The notes: a model not told the origin generated them from the sequence alone. Counted from the first letter of the stretch, positions 25,603-34,100 are shown. The stretch is DNA of 45,178 bases from Pseudodonghicola flavimaris (GCF_030164425.1 NZ_JASNJD010000029.1:1-45178), one strand, 5' to 3'. Program-made: numbers and translations.

Positions 25603-25641
25603 TGCGCCCCCGCCGGGGGCGCAGAGGGGGTTGGCCCCCTC
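25603..25641 (-). repeat. Tandem hairpins in the permease-permease gap
   Basis: Two perfect inverted repeats abut. The first (25603-25623) has a 9-bp stem TGCGCCCCC/GGGGGCGCA with a 3-base loop; the second (25624-25641) has a 7-bp stem GAGGGGG/CCCCCTC with TTGG. Neither is followed by a T-run. They lie between the two permease genes within one operon, and could stabilise or attenuate the mRNA. The adjoining CCCGGGATATTTCAAGCCAG resembles a sequence I have often seen after Rhodobacterales genes. Confidence 0.55.
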
Positions 25642-25694
25642 CTGCCCCGCCGCGGCCGCCCCGCGCCGGCGCGGCCCTGTTGTCCTGATGCCGC

Positions 25695-26673
25695 TCATCC
25701 CCGGCCCCGCAGCCGCGGATCGGCCAGCCGATAGCTCAGATCGGTGAGGATATTGGCCACCACCACCATGGCAGAGGCAAAGAACAGCACCCCCCATGAT
25801 CGTCGGATAGTCCCGCCGCAGGATGGAATCGAAGGCCAGCCGCCCCATGCCCGGCCAGTTATAGACCGTCTCCACCAGCAACGAGCCCGAGATCAGGTTG
25901 CCGAACTGCAGCCCGGCCACCGTCAGGATCGGCAGCGCCGCGTTCCTCAGCGCGTGGCGGAACAGCACCGAGCGTTCGCCCGCCCCCTTGGCCCGCGCGG
26001 TGCGGATGTAATCCGATCCCAGCACCTCCATCATCGAGGCGCGCGACAGCCGGGCGTATTGCGCCAGATAGATGATCGCCAGGGTGAAGGCCGGCAGCAC
26101 CAGATGGTGTATCACATCGAGCCCCCGCACATACCAGGCGGCGTCGCGCAGCCGCACCGAGGCCATCCCCTCGACCGGGAAGATCGGAAAGGTCGAAGCG
26201 AAGAGGATGATCAGCATGATCCCGGTCCAGAACACCGGCACCGCATAGCCCAGCGTCGAGAAGACCGACACGAAGGCCGACAGCGGCCCGTTCGGCTTGC
26301 GCGCCGCGATCACCCCCAGGAAGACGCCCAGCAGGATCGACAGCAGCTGCGCCACCAGCACCAGCAGGATGGTCGGCCCCAGCCGCTGACCGATCAGCGA
26401 GGCCACCGGCTGGTTGAAGAAATAGCTCTGCCCCAGGTCGCCCTGCGCCACGTTGGAGATATAGATCCACAGCTGCGTCAGCACCGGCTGATCGAGCCCG
26501 TATTCGGCGCGGATCGATTGCAGCATCTCCTCGGTGGCGCCACCCATCTCGCCGGCGATCACCACGGCGGGATCCCCCGGCGCCAGCCGGATCAGGAGGA
26601 AATTGAGGACGACGACGCCCAGCATCAGCACCAGCCCATAGGCCAGGCGCCGGATCAGGAAGGAAAAGCTCAT
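25695..26673 (-). pseudogene. ABC transporter permease, DppB/OppB type, frameshifted near the 3' end
   Basis: First membrane subunit of the importer. From ATG 26673 the frame reads MSFSFLIRRLAYGLVLMLG and continues through a normal BPD_transp_1 domain with the EAA loop RTARAKGAGERSVLFRHALRNA, up to RRDYPTIMG. There the minus strand has six G (plus strand C6, 25790-25795). Removing one G restores VLFFASAMVVVANILTDL and SYRLADPRLRGRG with a stop at 25695, a perfect DppB ending of 325 aa. As given, the frame leaves the family at that point and runs on to 25561 with unrelated residues, losing the last membrane helix. It is either a real one-base slip or a sequencing error in a homopolymer. A longer upstream in-frame start at 26772 lacks support. 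Confidence 0.88.
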
Positions 26674-26686
26674 CGCTTGGTCACCC

Positions 26687-26760
26687 GATCCCGGAACGCG
26701 TCCCGGGATCCCTTGGCAGAAAGTGAAACTTCGGCCTCCCCCGTCCCGCGGGACGGAGGC
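26687..26760 (-). repeat. Pair of hairpins between the binding-protein gene and the first permease gene
   Basis: Stem 1 (26687-26710) is GATCCCGG/CCGGGATC with an 8-base loop. Stem 2 (26734-26760) nests GTCCC/GGGAC inside GCCTCC/GGAGGC with a CCC bulge. There is no T-run. Position directly after the substrate-binding protein gene matches the place where other ABC operons carry RNA-stabilising stem-loops that keep the binding protein more abundant than the permeases. Confidence 0.55.
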
Positions 26761-26781
26761 TGCCATGGGCAAAGGCCGGGA

Positions 26782-28335
26782 TTATTCCGACCAGTCCAGC
26801 TGGTCCATCGGCGCCAACGGCCCCCAGATGCCGTCGGGCACATGCACCAGCTTCTTGTCATAGGCGGTCATCTGCGGCATCTGGTTCAGGAAGTAGATCG
26901 GCGCATCGTCGACCACGATCTGCTGGAATTCGGCATAGAGCGCCTTGCGCTTGTCGAAATCGCGCTCCACCGCCGCCTGGGCCAGCAGTTCGTCCACCCG
27001 CGGGTTGGCATAGCTCTGGGTGTTCGACCAGATCACGCCCTTGCGGATGTTGGAGCTGACATAGGTGCGGTGCACGCCGATCACCGGATCGCCCCAGTTG
27101 AACACCGCGTCCATGGTCAGTTCGAAATCGTGGTTGGCGACCCGACCCGCCCAGGTCGGGAAGTCGGGGGCGGCGCGCACGGTCACGGCGATGCCGATCT
27201 TCTTCAGCTGCGAGCGCAGATATTCCGCCACCGACTGCTGCTGTTCCTTGAAGCCGGGGATGTAATCCACCGTCAGTTCCATGCCGTCGGGATAGCCGGC
27301 CTCGGCCAGCAGCGCCTTGGCCTTGTCCAGATCGACGTCATAGGGGTTGATGTCGGGATTGAAGAAGGGCGACTGCTCGACAATCGGGCCGCGCGCCGGT
27401 TTCGAGACGCCGCGATGCAGCGCCTTGATGATGAAGTTGCGATCGACCGCATAGGCGATGGCCTGGCGCACCCGCTTGTCCGACAGTTTCGGCGAGGCGG
27501 TGTTGAACGCCAGCCAGTTGATCGGACCGATGGCGGCGCCGCCGTCGCGTTCGATGCCGATGTGATCGGCTTTCTCCAGCCGCTTGATCTCCTGACTGCC
27601 GCCCATGAACGGGTACATGTCGGCATCGCCGTTTTCCATCGCGATCAGCAGTGCGGAGGGGTCCTTGATGATGCGGACGATCACCTCATCCAGTTTCGGC
27701 CGGCCGTCGAGGAAGAAGTTCGGGTTCTTCTTCAGCACGATGGAGTCGCCCTGGGCGTAGCTGTCCAGCATGAAGGGACCGGAGCCCACCGGCTTGATAT
27801 TGGCGGGATGCGTCTTGATGTCCTGGCCGTCGCCATAGACGTGTTTGGGAATGATCGGGCAGAGCGCCGGTGACAGCGCCAGCAGCAGCGCCGGATGCGG
27901 CTGGCTCAGCTTGATCACCGCGGTCAGCGGATCGGGGGTCTCCACCGCTTCGACCGGGGCGAACATCGATTTGAACGGGTGATTCTCCTTGATCGTCATG
28001 ATCGAGAAGGCGACGTCCTCCGAGGTGATCGGCACCCCGTCGTGGAAAGTGGCGTTATCCACCAGATGCAGGGTCAGCGACAGGCCGTCCGCGCTCTCCT
28101 CCCAGCTCTTGGCCAGGTAGGGCTGCGGCGTCCAGTCCTCGTCATAGCGCAGCGGCGAGGCGAAGATCTGCGCCGACGGCAGACCGGTCGCGATGCCCGA
28201 TTGCACCGCGCCGTTAAAGTGACGGGGGACCTGGGTCGAGGCGATCACCAGCGTGCCGGAGGCCAGCGCAGGCAGCGCCGACAGGCTCAGCGCGGCGACG
28301 GAAACCGCGCCCAGCAAGCGAGAGAAATAGGTCAT
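26782..28335 (-). CDS. ABC transporter substrate-binding protein, family 5 (peptide/nickel type)
   Basis: Periplasmic binding protein of the SBP_bac_5 family, 517 aa. A signal peptide covers residues 1-26 (LGAVSVAALSLSALPALASG). Family blocks include YDEDWTPQPYLAKSWEESADGL, a LHLVDNATFHDGVPITSEDV segment, and VRQAIAYAVDRNFIIKAL. It is the first gene of the importer operon; AGGGATAT lies before the ATG. Members bind peptides, but also opines, glutathione or sugars; the adjacent amidohydrolase suggests a hydrolysable amide or N-acyl compound (inference). Confidence 0.93.
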   Translation of the reverse strand: MTYFSRLLGAVSVAALSLSALPALASGTLVIASTQVPRHFNGAVQSGIATGLPSAQIFASPLRYDEDWTPQPYLAKSWEESADGLSLTLHLVDNATFHDGVPITSEDVAFSIMTIKENHPFKSMFAPVEAVETPDPLTAVIKLSQPHPALLLALSPALCPIIPKHVYGDGQDIKTHPANIKPVGSGPFMLDSYAQGDSIVLKKNPNFFLDGRPKLDEVIVRIIKDPSALLIAMENGDADMYPFMGGSQEIKRLEKADHIGIERDGGAAIGPINWLAFNTASPKLSDKRVRQAIAYAVDRNFIIKALHRGVSKPARGPIVEQSPFFNPDINPYDVDLDKAKALLAEAGYPDGMELTVDYIPGFKEQQQSVAEYLRSQLKKIGIAVTVRAAPDFPTWAGRVANHDFELTMDAVFNWGDPVIGVHRTYVSSNIRKGVIWSNTQSYANPRVDELLAQAAVERDFDKRKALYAEFQQIVVDDAPIYFLNQMPQMTAYDKKLVHVPDGIWGPLAPMDQLDWSE

Positions 28336-28398
28336 TTGGATATCCCTGTAGGTCGTCGTTCTGATTTTATGGCATCAGGCTAGCGGCGCCCCTTCCCC

Positions 28399-28417
28399 CA
28401 GAAAACAGTGTTTTCTG
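28399..28417. promoter_or_regulatory. 19-bp inverted repeat upstream of the binding-protein gene
   Basis: CAGAAAAC-AGT-GTTTTCTG is perfect, lies 64-82 bases before the start of the binding-protein gene, and 36 bases after the stop of the LysR gene. It has no T-run, so an operator is likelier than a terminator. Which regulator would bind is unknown. Confidence 0.4.
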
Positions 28418-28452
28418 TAACAATTCCCCCAAGAAATGTGACAATGAATCCG

Positions 28453-29394
28453 TCAAATCATCAACAAATGATCAAGCCCACCTTCCCGGACCAGCTCCTC
28501 TCCGGTTCGAAGGACCGCCCGGACAATTGCCGATTCCTGCAACGTAGCGGCGTAAGCTACCCCAAATGTCGGAGAATCCAGCGGATCCGAGATCGGGAGC
28601 GCAACATAGCCTGCGCTGCCGTCGCGATCGGCCGGCCCACAAATGTTCAAGATGGAATAGCCGAACTCGGCCGAGACCAGCCCACGCAGCACCGAACTGG
28701 ATTTTGTGCGGTGCACAACATTCGCGCGCAATTCCTGGGATTCAAACAGCCCGAGGAAATATTCCGTCGCCCCTGGCAGGTCGAGCACGATCATCGGCAG
28801 CGGCGCCAGCTCGGCCATGGTCACCGATTCCTGCCCCGACAGCGGTGAATTCGCCGGCACGATGGCCCAGGGCTGGGCATGGAACAGCGGCGTGAAGGCG
28901 CGATCGTCCGGCACCGAGATCATCTGATGCGGCAACACCATGCGATAGGTCAGCGCCAGATCGACTGCCCCGGATTTGAGCAGATCGCTGATCGAATTCA
29001 GATCGCCCTCGGTCAGATCGATGCGAATGTCGGGATAGCTCTGGGCGATCCGCTTCAGCAGCGGTGGCAACACATAGGGCGCCGTCGGCGCATAACAGGC
29101 CATCCGCAGCGTGCCGGTGGGATCGCCTGTCAGCGACATCAGATCGGATTCGAAAAGCCGCGCCTGCTCCAGAAAAGACGCCACCCGCGTCCCCACCTGG
29201 GTGCCGGCGGGCGTGGCGAGCAGCCCCTTGGCCGGCACCCGCCGAAACAGTTCCACCCCGATGGATTGTTCGATCAGATCGATCGCCGCGGTGATCGAAC
29301 TTTGCGAGATATTCATCTCCTCCGCGGCCCGCGCGATCGATCCGTTGCGCAGCGCCGCATCGAAGTAACGCATCTGCTTGAGGGTGAAGCGCAT
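28453..29394 (-). CDS. LysR family transcriptional regulator
   Basis: LTTR of 313 aa from ATG 29394 (MRFTLKQMRYFDAALRNGS); an upstream in-frame start at 29409 would add five residues. The N-terminal winged HTH (about 1-60) contains SIARAAEEMNISQSSITAAI, and the C-terminal effector-binding domain covers about 90-300. It is divergent from the amidohydrolase gene across 108 bp and immediately upstream of the importer operon on its own strand. It is therefore placed to control both the uptake and the hydrolysis genes. Confidence 0.93.
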   Translation of the reverse strand: MRFTLKQMRYFDAALRNGSIARAAEEMNISQSSITAAIDLIEQSIGVELFRRVPAKGLLATPAGTQVGTRVASFLEQARLFESDLMSLTGDPTGTLRMACYAPTAPYVLPPLLKRIAQSYPDIRIDLTEGDLNSISDLLKSGAVDLALTYRMVLPHQMISVPDDRAFTPLFHAQPWAIVPANSPLSGQESVTMAELAPLPMIVLDLPGATEYFLGLFESQELRANVVHRTKSSSVLRGLVSAEFGYSILNICGPADRDGSAGYVALPISDPLDSPTFGVAYAATLQESAIVRAVLRTGEELVREGGLDHLLMI

Positions 29395-29502
29395 GGATCG
29401 TTCTCGCAAAAAATGGGGTTTACCCCGACAGTAAATCTATTTTGCCGATCAAATTTGCTGTGTCACTGCTGACAGCGCGCAACCAAGGACCCGGAGACGG
29501 CA

Positions 29503-31131
29503 ATGAGCGACATCACCCTGTTTCGAGCGAAAAAAATCATCACCATGGACCCGAACCTGCCGCAGGCGACCCATGTCGCGGTGCGCGATGGCTGGATTCT
29601 GGCGGTGGGCGATGCCGATTGCGCCGCCGGCTGGGGCGATGGGACCGTCGACGACTCGCTGGCCGACAGCGTGCTGATGCCGGGCTTCATCGAAGGCCAT
29701 TCGCATCTGATGGCCGGTGGCATCTGGAAATATGCCTACGCCGGCTATCACGACCGTATCGACCCCGAAGGCAAGCTGTGGAAGGGCGTCACCACCGCCG
29801 AAGAGGTGATCGCGGCGATGAAGGCCCATGCCGAGACCCTGCCCGAGGGCGCGCCGGTGATCGGCTGGGGGCTCGACCCGATCTTCCTCACCGGCGAACG
29901 GCTGAGCCGGCATCACCTGGATCAGGTCGCGTCCGACCGACCGGTCGCCATCATGTTCTCCAGCTTCCACGTGCTCTGCGCCAACTCCCGGGCGCTGGAA
30001 ATGGCGAGTTACACCCGGGAAAGCAATGTCGAGGGGGTGCTGAAGGACGCCAGCGGCGAGCCGACCGGAGAGCTGCAGGAAATGGCGGCGATGTTCCCGG
30101 TGCTGCGGCGGCTGGATTTCGCCTTCGAGACGATCACCGGCGATCCCGCCGCGATCCGTGCCTTCGGCGCGGTGGCGCAGCGCGCCGGGGTGACCACGCT
30201 GACCGATCTCTATGCCTCGATGAACCCCGGCGATGTCGAAAAGCTGCAGTCCATCACCGGCGACGACAGCTTCCCCGCCCGGCTGGTGCCGGTGGTCGGC
30301 GCCGTCGGGCTCGACCCGGTGACGACGGCCACCGAGGCTCAGGCGCTCAGGGCGCAGTCGACCGAGAAGCTGCGGCTGGGCCGGATCAAGCTGATGACCG
30401 ACGGGTCGATCCAGGGCTGGACCGCGCGGGTGAAATGGCCCGGCTACATCGGCGGCCAGCCCAACGGCATCTGGAACACCCCGCCCGAGGTGCTGGACAC
30501 CCAGGTGATGGAATACCACAAGGCCGGCATCCATCTGGACATCCACGTCAATGGCGACGAGGCCAGCGAAGCCGCGCTCGACGCCATCGAAAAGGCGCAG
30601 CGCGCCCACCCCTGGCCCGGTGCCCGCCATGTGCTGCAGCATTGCCAGCTGATGGGGATCGACCAGTTCGAGCGCTGTGTCGAACTGGGCGTCTGCTGCA
30701 ATATCTTCGCCAATCACATCTGGTATTTCGGCGATCAGCATGTCGCGATGACAGTGGGCGAGGACCGCGCCCGGCGGATGGATGCGCTGCGCAGCGCGCT
30801 GGATACCGGCGTGCATGTCACCATTCACTCCGATGCGCCGGTGACGCCGCTGGCGCCGTTGTTCTCTGCCTGGGTAGCGGTGAACCGGCGCACCATGTCG
30901 GGCCGCGTGCTCGGCGCCGCCCAATGCGTGAGCGTCGAGGAAGCGCTGCATGCGGTGACGCTGGGGGCGGCCTATTCGATGCGGCTGGATCGCGAGATGG
31001 GCTCGATCGAGACCGGCAAACGCGCCGATTTCGCCGTCCTCGGCGATGATCCCACCGCCATCGATCCGATGGCGATCAAGGATGTGCCTGTGCGCGGCAC
31101 GGTGTTGGGTGGCCGGGTTCAGCTGCTGTGA
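29503..31131 (+). CDS. Amidohydrolase family 3 protein (YtcJ-like)
   Basis: 542-aa metal-dependent amidohydrolase, probably cytoplasmic. The N-terminal strand has LFRAKKIITMDPNLPQATHV, then the metal motif HSH (H66 and H68 in GFIEGHSHLM). Further ligand-bearing blocks are LDIHVNGDEA, VLQHCQL and ITIHSDAPVTPL-like VTIHSDAPVTPL. A C-terminal ETGKRADFAVLGDDP closes the composite beta-sandwich. The family hydrolyses amides and N-formyl or N-acyl groups; the substrate is not known. GGAGACGGCA precedes the ATG. Its stop overlaps the start of the CobW gene. Confidence 0.9.
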   Translation: MSDITLFRAKKIITMDPNLPQATHVAVRDGWILAVGDADCAAGWGDGTVDDSLADSVLMPGFIEGHSHLMAGGIWKYAYAGYHDRIDPEGKLWKGVTTAEEVIAAMKAHAETLPEGAPVIGWGLDPIFLTGERLSRHHLDQVASDRPVAIMFSSFHVLCANSRALEMASYTRESNVEGVLKDASGEPTGELQEMAAMFPVLRRLDFAFETITGDPAAIRAFGAVAQRAGVTTLTDLYASMNPGDVEKLQSITGDDSFPARLVPVVGAVGLDPVTTATEAQALRAQSTEKLRLGRIKLMTDGSIQGWTARVKWPGYIGGQPNGIWNTPPEVLDTQVMEYHKAGIHLDIHVNGDEASEAALDAIEKAQRAHPWPGARHVLQHCQLMGIDQFERCVELGVCCNIFANHIWYFGDQHVAMTVGEDRARRMDALRSALDTGVHVTIHSDAPVTPLAPLFSAWVAVNRRTMSGRVLGAAQCVSVEEALHAVTLGAAYSMRLDREMGSIETGKRADFAVLGDDPTAIDPMAIKDVPVRGTVLGGRVQLL

Positions 31132-32006
31132 GCCTGCCACGCCTGCCCCTGACGGTGATCGGCGGCTATCTCGGCGCCGGCAAGACGACGCTGATCAACC
31201 GGCTCCTGGCCGAGGAGCACGGCCAGAGACTGCTGGTTCTGGTCAACGATTTCGGTGCCATCAACATCGACGCGGCGCTGATCGCGGCCGAGGGCGGCGA
31301 TACGTTGGAGCTGACCAACGGCTGCGTCTGCTGCACCATGGCCGCCGGCTTCTATATCGCGCTGGGGCAGGCGCTGGACCGGCGGCCGCGGCCCGATCAC
31401 CTGCTGATCGAGGCCAGCGGCATCGCCGATCCGGCCGCCATCGCCAATGCCGCCAAGGCGGAGCCGGAACTGAGCTATGCCGGGGTGATCACCCTTTTCG
31501 ATGCGCTGAACGGCCCGGCGCTGCTGCAGGACGCACGCATCGCGCCGCAGATCGAACAGCAGATCCGCGCCGCCGATCTGCTGCTGATCACCAAGGGCCA
31601 GACCCCCGATCCGCAGCTGGTGGCGCAGCTGGAAGCCATCGGCGCGCCGGCGCCCGCGGCACTGCCCGCCGAGGGCCCGCTGGCACCGCTGCTGTTCGAA
31701 CTGATGCCCCGGCCCAAGGCCCCCGCCCCGGTGCCGCATCCAGCCTATGTCCGCTGGCAGCACCGCAGCGACCGGGTGCTGACACGGGCCGGGCTGGAGG
31801 CGCTGCTGGCGACACGGCCAGACGGGCTCTACCGTCTGAAAGGGTTCGTGCTGACCGATGCGGGACCGATGGAGCTGCAGCTGGTCGGCCGCCACAGGGA
31901 GCTGCGCCCGGCCACGGCGGAGGCAACCGCGCTGGTCGGCCTTGGCCTCAAGGACCGGGTCAGCCCGGAAGAGATCGAGGCCTGGTTCGCCGCGGCGGAG
32001 TGCTGA
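31128..32006 (+). CDS. CobW/COG0523-type G3E GTPase, putative metal chaperone
   Basis: 292-aa GTPase of the family that delivers zinc or other metals to client enzymes. It starts at GTG 31128, which overlaps the amidohydrolase stop (GTGA). P-loop GGYLGAGKTT (12-21), switch region LVNDFGAINID, and the metal-binding GCVCC (C66, C68, C69 region) with EASGIADPAAI. The usual NKxD specificity motif is replaced by TKGQ (155-158). The C-terminal CobW_C domain is short. The tight overlap suggests the amidohydrolase is its client (inference). Confidence 0.88.
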   Translation: MSLPRLPLTVIGGYLGAGKTTLINRLLAEEHGQRLLVLVNDFGAINIDAALIAAEGGDTLELTNGCVCCTMAAGFYIALGQALDRRPRPDHLLIEASGIADPAAIANAAKAEPELSYAGVITLFDALNGPALLQDARIAPQIEQQIRAADLLLITKGQTPDPQLVAQLEAIGAPAPAALPAEGPLAPLLFELMPRPKAPAPVPHPAYVRWQHRSDRVLTRAGLEALLATRPDGLYRLKGFVLTDAGPMELQLVGRHRELRPATAEATALVGLGLKDRVSPEEIEAWFAAAEC

Positions 32007-32027
32007 GCACAGCCACCACCGGCGGCA

Positions 32028-32513
32028 TCAGTACTCGTGCTGCCTCACGTTGTTCAGCATCTTGTGCAGGGTGCCGATGAAGGCCCGGCGTTCGTCCTCG
32101 GGGATGCCCTGGAACATGCGGTCATGGCTGTCGGCCATATGCGGCCACATCCGGTCGAAGGCGGCGCGCCCGGCCCGGGTCAGGAAGATGCGGGTGGCGC
32201 GCTGATCGTCGGGATCGCTTTCGCGCCGTGCCAGCCCGTCGGAACAGAGCGAATCCACCGCCCGCGACAGGGTCGATTGTTCGACCACCGCATAGACGCC
32301 CAGCTGCGACATCTGGATGCCGTCGACCACCGACAGGACCGCCAGCGCCCGCATCTTCGCGGTGCTGAGCCCCAGCGCCGCCATCTCGCGCCGCAAGTCG
32401 GCGTTGTACCGTCCCATGATGCGGTTCATCAGATAGGGGGCAAATCCGTTCAGCCCGACCTCTCCCAGCCAGGAGCGCGTGATGGGGTCCGGGCTGTCAC
32501 CGGTATCGGTCAT
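32028..32513 (-). CDS. MarR family regulator 1
   Basis: Winged-helix dimer regulator of 161 aa from ATG 32513 (GGGAGAGAC upstream). An alternative ATG at 32552 has an even stronger GGAGGAGGG and would add 13 residues. Core: TRSWLGEVGLNGFAPYLMNRIMGRYN at the dimer helix, MSQLGVYAVVEQSTLSRAVDSLCSDGLA as the HTH, and ESDPDDQRATRIFLT as the wing. It is divergent from the D-2-hydroxyacid dehydrogenase gene across about 600 bp and convergent with CobW. Ligand unknown. Confidence 0.88.
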   Translation of the reverse strand: MTDTGDSPDPITRSWLGEVGLNGFAPYLMNRIMGRYNADLRREMAALGLSTAKMRALAVLSVVDGIQMSQLGVYAVVEQSTLSRAVDSLCSDGLARRESDPDDQRATRIFLTRAGRAAFDRMWPHMADSHDRMFQGIPEDERRAFIGTLHKMLNNVRQHEY

Positions 32514-33134
32514 GGATGTCTCTCCCGAGCGAGTATTGATAGCGTTGCGCATCGCTGCGCCCTCCTCCGGCGCGTGGGCCGTTCGACTGCCGGCCATATT
32601 TCCATGATATTTCAACCTTTCGCAACCCTTTCGCATCCCCGCCCCTGGCGGGCGGTCCGGGCTGCGCATTCTGGCAGCATTCCCCTTGGTCACGCAGGTC
32701 AGTGCCCTTACCTTACTTGACCGATAAAGCATATCGGCCATACGGGCCCCTGCGGCTGCGCCGGGCCCTGAGCCCGCGCCGTTCGGCGCCTCTGCCAGCT
32801 CGCCCCGAAGAAACTTCCATTTGCATGGATAAGCGGGTCTTGCGCCAGTTCCCTACCGCTGCCGGAGAGGATCCGCTGCGATGGCACACCGGCGGCGCAT
32901 TTCGACCACTCCGGCGCCCATGTCAACACAAACATCATGATCGTCATGCGCGCGTCGGCCCGCCCAGACTGCCCCGGCCCCGACTGCCCCGGCATTGTGC
33001 AGGACGCGACGATCCCCCGTCCGCCGGTGATCAAGCGTCTGGTGCTCACGTCTCCGGTCTGGCAGCCTCTGGCCGGACCCGGCCGCCGCCCCCGATCAAC
33101 GGGCGGCGCCCCCAAGGCGCCCCGAAAGGACATC
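32514..33134. other. Long divergent intergenic region between MarR 1 and the dehydrogenase
   Basis: About 620 bp without a convincing gene; open frames reading across it are continuations of the dehydrogenase frame upstream of its ribosome-binding site, or lack codon bias. It includes the dyad at 32721-32737 and the two alternative MarR start regions. The 200 bases before the dehydrogenase start show no clear promoter. Confidence 0.5.
32721..32737. promoter_or_regulatory. Candidate MarR 1 operator
   Basis: CCGATA-AAGCA-TATCGG is a perfect 6-bp inverted repeat, of the size and style MarR dimers recognise. It lies about 200 bases upstream of the MarR 1 start and 400 bases upstream of the dehydrogenase start, so the link is only positional. 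Confidence 0.35.
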
Positions 33135-34100
33135 ATGAGCAAGACCATCGAAATCTACGCCCGCGGCGTGCTGCCGCCGCGTCTGGACAGCCGCCTGGAT
33201 GCGGCCTTCACCCTGCACCGCGACACCGGCGAGATGCCCTCCGACGCCTGGCTGGCCGAGTTCGGCGACCGCGTGGTGGGCATGGCCAATGCCAGTTTCA
33301 GCCCGCTCGGGGCGGCGCTTATGGACCGGCTGCCGAACCTCAGGATCATCTCCTCGCTCGGGGTTGGCTACGATCTGATCGATGTCGCCGCCGCCAAGGA
33401 GCGTGGCATTCTGGTGACCCATACCCCCGACGTGCTGAACGCCGATGTCGCGAATTACGCGCTGCTTCTGTTGCTGGCGGCAAGCCGCGATCTGCTGGCG
33501 CAGGATGCCTATGCCAGGTCCGGCCGCTGGGCGCGGGACGGCCGGGCGCAGCTGACCCGCACGCTGGAAGGCGCCACGCTGGGCATCGTCGGTCTGGGCC
33601 GGATCGGCCGCACCCTGGCGAAAAAGCTGGAGATATTCGGCGGGCCGATCCTCTATCACGGTCGCCACGCCCAGCCGGATGTTCCCCATGAATACTGTGC
33701 CGACCTGGTTGCCATGGCCCGGCGCTGCGACGCGCTGATCCTGTTGCTGCCCGGCGGCGGCGCCACCGATCACATCATCAATGCCGAGGTGATGGCCGCG
33801 CTCGGCCCCGATGGGATCCTCGTCAACGTCGCCCGCGGCTCGGTGGTGGACGAGCCGGCGCTGATCACGGCGCTGGAAACCGGGGCGCTCGGCTTTGCCG
33901 CGCTCGACGTCTTCGCCGAGGAGCCGGGGATTCCGCAGGCACTGAAGGACAGCGACAGGGTGATCCTCAGCCCGCATGCGGCCAGCGCCACCCATCAGAC
34001 CCGGCAGGCGATGTTCGATCTCACCGCCGACAATCTGATCGCCTATTTCACCGATGGCGCGCCGCTGACCCCGGTGCCGGAGTGCCGCGACATGCTCTGA
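33135..34100 (+). CDS. D-isomer-specific 2-hydroxyacid dehydrogenase
   Basis: NAD(P)H-dependent reductase of 2-oxoacids such as glyoxylate, hydroxypyruvate or longer 2-oxoacids. The start is ATG 33135 (GAAAGGA upstream), giving 321 aa. The Rossmann motif is GLGRIG (153-158), catalytic Arg in NVARGSVVDE, Glu in FAEEPGIP and His in LSPHAASAT. Most like the GhrB/hydroxypyruvate reductase-type group by its blocks, but specificity cannot be read. Its 3' end overlaps the convergent MarR 2 gene by 58 bp. Confidence 0.92.
   Translation: MSKTIEIYARGVLPPRLDSRLDAAFTLHRDTGEMPSDAWLAEFGDRVVGMANASFSPLGAALMDRLPNLRIISSLGVGYDLIDVAAAKERGILVTHTPDVLNADVANYALLLLLAASRDLLAQDAYARSGRWARDGRAQLTRTLEGATLGIVGLGRIGRTLAKKLEIFGGPILYHGRHAQPDVPHEYCADLVAMARRCDALILLLPGGGATDHIINAEVMAALGPDGILVNVARGSVVDEPALITALETGALGFAALDVFAEEPGIPQALKDSDRVILSPHAASATHQTRQAMFDLTADNLIAYFTDGAPLTPVPECRDML

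Noticed and set aside
25744-27873. A 709-codon plus-strand frame opposite the permease and binding-protein genes
   Set aside because: It covers two well-recognised minus-strand genes and shows the His/Gln/Arg-rich antisense composition.
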